A DNA stretch of 24,749 bases from Clostridia bacterium (lineage in GTDB: Bacteria; Bacillota; Clostridia; UBA1381), in the NCBI GenBank assembly GCA_900770405.1, contig CAAGKL010000210.1, forward strand, positions 1 through 24,749. Direction: 5' to 3'. A model generated the notes under the pieces. That model was not told the DNA's origin. It made no database searches and was given only the letters and a program-made list of their open reading frames with translations. The translations under genes were made by a program, and so were the position numbers. Positions 22,894 to 24,749 of this stretch are shown here, in pieces (position 1 is the first letter of the stretch; the number at the start of each line of letters is the position of its first letter).

Positions 22894-24051
22894 TTATTTA
22901 TCCGCCAACTCCCGCGCCAGCGCGTCAAGCTGTGCAAGCGCATTTTCGTCCGCCGCCGATTTTACCGTCACGGTATTTTCCGCGAAGGTCAGATTTTTGC
23001 AGCCGTCGAGCATACCGCGCATCACCTTCGCCGCCATCGGCGCCCACGAGCCGTTCTCGATGAACGCCACCGTCTTATTTTGGAAATTCCGCTCTGTCAG
23101 ATGCGTGATGAACTCGCGCATAAACGGGAAAATATCCGCGTTGTAGGTGGTTGTTGCCAGCACGATTTTGTCGTAGCGGAACGCGTCCTCGACCACCTCC
23201 GCCATATCGCAGCGCGCGAGGTCATTTGTACAGACCTTCTCACAGCCGTACTCCTTAAGCTTATCCGCCAGCGCCAGCACCGCCTTTTCGGTATTGCCGT
23301 ACACCGATGTGTACGCAATCACAACCCCCTCCGTCTCGGTTTTGTAAGACGACCACGTGTCGTAGAGCCCAATATAATAGCCGAGATTTTCCGTCAGCAC
23401 CGGTCCGTGGAGCGGGCAGATTATCTCGATATCCAGCGCCGCCGCCTTTTTCAGCAGGTTCTGCACCTGCGCGCCGTACTTTCCGACGATGCCGAAATAG
23501 TATCTGCGCGCCTCGCACGCCCAGTCCTCATCGCAGTCAAGTGCGCCGAATTTGCCGAAGCCGTCGGCGGAGAAAAGCACCTTGTCCTTCGAGTCATAGG
23601 TCACGATTACCTCGGGCCAGTGCACCATCGGCGCGGTGTAAAAGGTCAGCGTATGCGCGCCGAGCGAAAGGCTGTCGCCCTCGCCGACAACAACGCGTCT
23701 GTCGGCGAAATCCGTGCCGAAAAACTGCTGCATCATAACGAACGCCTTTGCCGACGCGACAATTTTCGCGTCAGGATACACCCGCGCAAACCCAGAAATA
23801 TTCGCCGAGTGGTCGGGCTCCATATGCGAAACCACGAGATAATCAGGCGCACGTCCCTCCAGCGCCGCCGCCAGATTTGCCAGCCATTCCTTGCCGAAAC
23901 GCGCGTCGACGGTATCAAAAACCGCGATTTTTTCGTCCTCGATAATGTAAGAATTATACGCCATACCGTTTTCGACCTTATACTGTCCCTCGAAAAGGTC
24001 AATCTCACGGTCGTTCACGCCTACGTATTTAATATCCTTTGTAATATTCAT
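22894..24051 (-). CDS. fprA: Flavodiiron protein (A-type flavoprotein)
   Basis: A 385-residue cytoplasmic oxidoreductase that reduces O2 to water, and often NO to N2O, protecting anaerobes. The N-terminal metallo-beta-lactamase-like domain carries every diiron ligand: His76, Glu78, Asp80 and His81 in SHMEPDHS, His144 in MVHWPE, Asp163 in FSADGFG and His215 in CPLHGP. The C-terminal flavodoxin domain (about 243-385) binds FMN through YTSVYGNTEKAV. There is no fused rubredoxin or flavin reductase domain, so it is class A and needs a separate electron donor, not present here. GGAGGGG just ahead of the ATG sets the start. Its promoter overlaps the stop codon of the upstream transporter gene. Confidence 0.96.
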   Translation of the reverse strand: MNITKDIKYVGVNDREIDLFEGQYKVENGMAYNSYIIEDEKIAVFDTVDARFGKEWLANLAAALEGRAPDYLVVSHMEPDHSANISGFARVYPDAKIVASAKAFVMMQQFFGTDFADRRVVVGEGDSLSLGAHTLTFYTAPMVHWPEVIVTYDSKDKVLFSADGFGKFGALDCDEDWACEARRYYFGIVGKYGAQVQNLLKKAAALDIEIICPLHGPVLTENLGYYIGLYDTWSSYKTETEGVVIAYTSVYGNTEKAVLALADKLKEYGCEKVCTNDLARCDMAEVVEDAFRYDKIVLATTTYNADIFPFMREFITHLTERNFQNKTVAFIENGSWAPMAAKVMRGMLDGCKNLTFAENTVTVKSAADENALAQLDALARELADK

Positions 24052-24072
24052 AAAACCCCTCCGTTCTGTTTT

Positions 24073-24101
24073 ATTATATTACACCGCCGCCGCAAAGTCA
24101 A
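24073..24101 (-). promoter_or_regulatory. Promoter of fprA
   Basis: On the minus strand, TTGACT (24101-24096), 17 bases, then TATAAT (24078-24073). The predicted start is near 24066. The -35 box includes the stop codon of the upstream transporter, and no terminator separates the two, so readthrough is possible. Confidence 0.85.
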
Positions 24102-24749
24102 GTCAAAAAGAGCGATATATACCCCTGCACCCACAAAATCAGCAGCAGCACGGGCAGAATCACCGAGCAGTAGACGCGCAGCCCGCGCGGGAAAGCAAGC
24201 CCCTCGCCGGTGTTCGCCTCGCGGACAAAATTGCCCCAGCCCCAGCCGCGCCGCCCGGTGCAGAAGATCACATACACGAGCGAGCCGAGCGGCAGAATGT
24301 TGCCAGACACGATAAAATCCTCCAGGTCGAGGATTGTCGTACCCGCGCCGAGCGGGGCGATGAAGGAGAGAATATTATACCCGAACGCGCACGGCAGCGA
24401 CAGCAGCGCCACCGCTGCGGCATTCACCGCGCAGGATTTCGCGCGGGTCATACCGAAGGTGCTCATACCGAATGAGGTGATGTTTTCCGACACGCCGATG
24501 ACGGTCGACATCGCGGCAAACACCATAAAAAGGAAGAACAGCGACCCCCAGACCCTGCCCGCGCTAATCGAGTTGAACACGTGCGGGAGCGTGCGGAAAA
24601 TCAGCCCAGGCCCCGCCCCCGGCGATTCCCCCGCCGCGAAGCACGCGGGTATGACCGCAAACCCCGCCGCCACCGCCACGAACGTATCGAGCAGTGCGAC
24701 CAGCACCGCTTCGCCGGCAAGCCGCTTATCCTTGCCGATATGGCTCCCC
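24098..24749 (-). CDS. Sodium-dependent transporter, neurotransmitter:sodium symporter family (3' part)
   Basis: The visible 216 residues are the C-terminal half of an NSS/SNF-family symporter, which in bacteria imports amino acids with Na+. The frame is open to the window edge and reads GSHIGKDKRLAGEAVLVALLDTFVAVAAG, the usual connection to transmembrane segment 7. Following it are LPHVFNSISAGRVWGSLFFLFMVFAAMSTVIGVSENI, with the conserved Na+-site region of segment 8, and several more spans. The GTG at 24706 is internal, not the start. The 5' half lies outside the window, so substrate and promoter cannot be judged. Confidence 0.9.
   Translation of the reverse strand, partial: GSHIGKDKRLAGEAVLVALLDTFVAVAAGFAVIPACFAAGESPGAGPGLIFRTLPHVFNSISAGRVWGSLFFLFMVFAAMSTVIGVSENITSFGMSTFGMTRAKSCAVNAAAVALLSLPCAFGYNILSFIAPLGAGTTILDLEDFIVSGNILPLGSLVYVIFCTGRRGWGWGNFVREANTGEGLAFPRGLRVYCSVILPVLLLILWVQGYISLFLT

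Noticed and set aside
22873..23063. C-terminal continuation of the sigma-factor frame
   Set aside because: It passes through a perfect terminator and antisense to the fprA coding region, so it is not a real domain.

Overview
The window is chromosomal DNA from an anaerobic, fermenting Firmicute of class Clostridia, probably of the Ruminococcaceae/Oscillospiraceae type. The evidence is a PolC-type replicative polymerase, a one-chain clostridial FGAM synthase, a fused AdhE with a Rex operator in its promoter, a flavodiiron protein, a glucose-family PTS, type III pantothenate kinase with an ECF S component, strong GGAGG ribosome binding sites and sigma-A type promoters with 17-18 bp spacers. Coding sequence is GC-rich and intergenic DNA AT-rich. 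No species can be named from the sequence alone.

Layout. Position 1 cuts a tRNA on the minus strand (probably Gly), whose promoter is back to back with that of purL. purL (208-3939) and polC (4046-8062) follow on the plus strand, separated by a nested hairpin. From 8066 to 8750 there is a polC terminator, a 116-base hairpin element with TA at both ends, and a small frameshifted membrane-protein gene. A PTS operon (IIA then IIBC, 10833 to 8753, minus) is divergent from a pyridoxamine-kinase-like gene (10969-11790, plus). That gene converges on an APH-fold kinase (12836-12087, minus) across a 299-base element bounded by 35-base inverted repeats.

adhE (15479-12879, minus) lies upstream of the APH-fold kinase and has an exact Rex operator overlapping its -10 box. 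Upstream again is a two-gene minus-strand operon, a PfkB sugar kinase followed by phosphoglucomutase. Divergent from it on the plus strand is a DUF815 AAA ATPase (18580-19728), followed after 4 bases by a secreted protein with a Pro/Thr linker (19733-20773). A bidirectional terminator separates this pair from the minus-strand operon of an ECF S component and coaX, which probably takes up pantothenate and phosphorylates it.

The right end has tRNA-Leu(CAA) with its own promoter and tandem terminators, a truncated ECF sigma-factor gene that runs into a terminator after region 2, the flavodiiron gene fprA (minus), and the 3' part of a sodium:neurotransmitter-symporter-family transporter cut by the window edge.

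Most of the window is housekeeping and central metabolism. The parts least explained by known families are the two inverted-repeat elements (8140-8255 and 11789-12087), the frameshifted membrane gene, the truncated sigma factor, a recurring family of terminator hairpins, and the coupled pair of cytoplasmic ATPase and secreted protein. I found no CRISPR array, transposase, phage gene or defence system.
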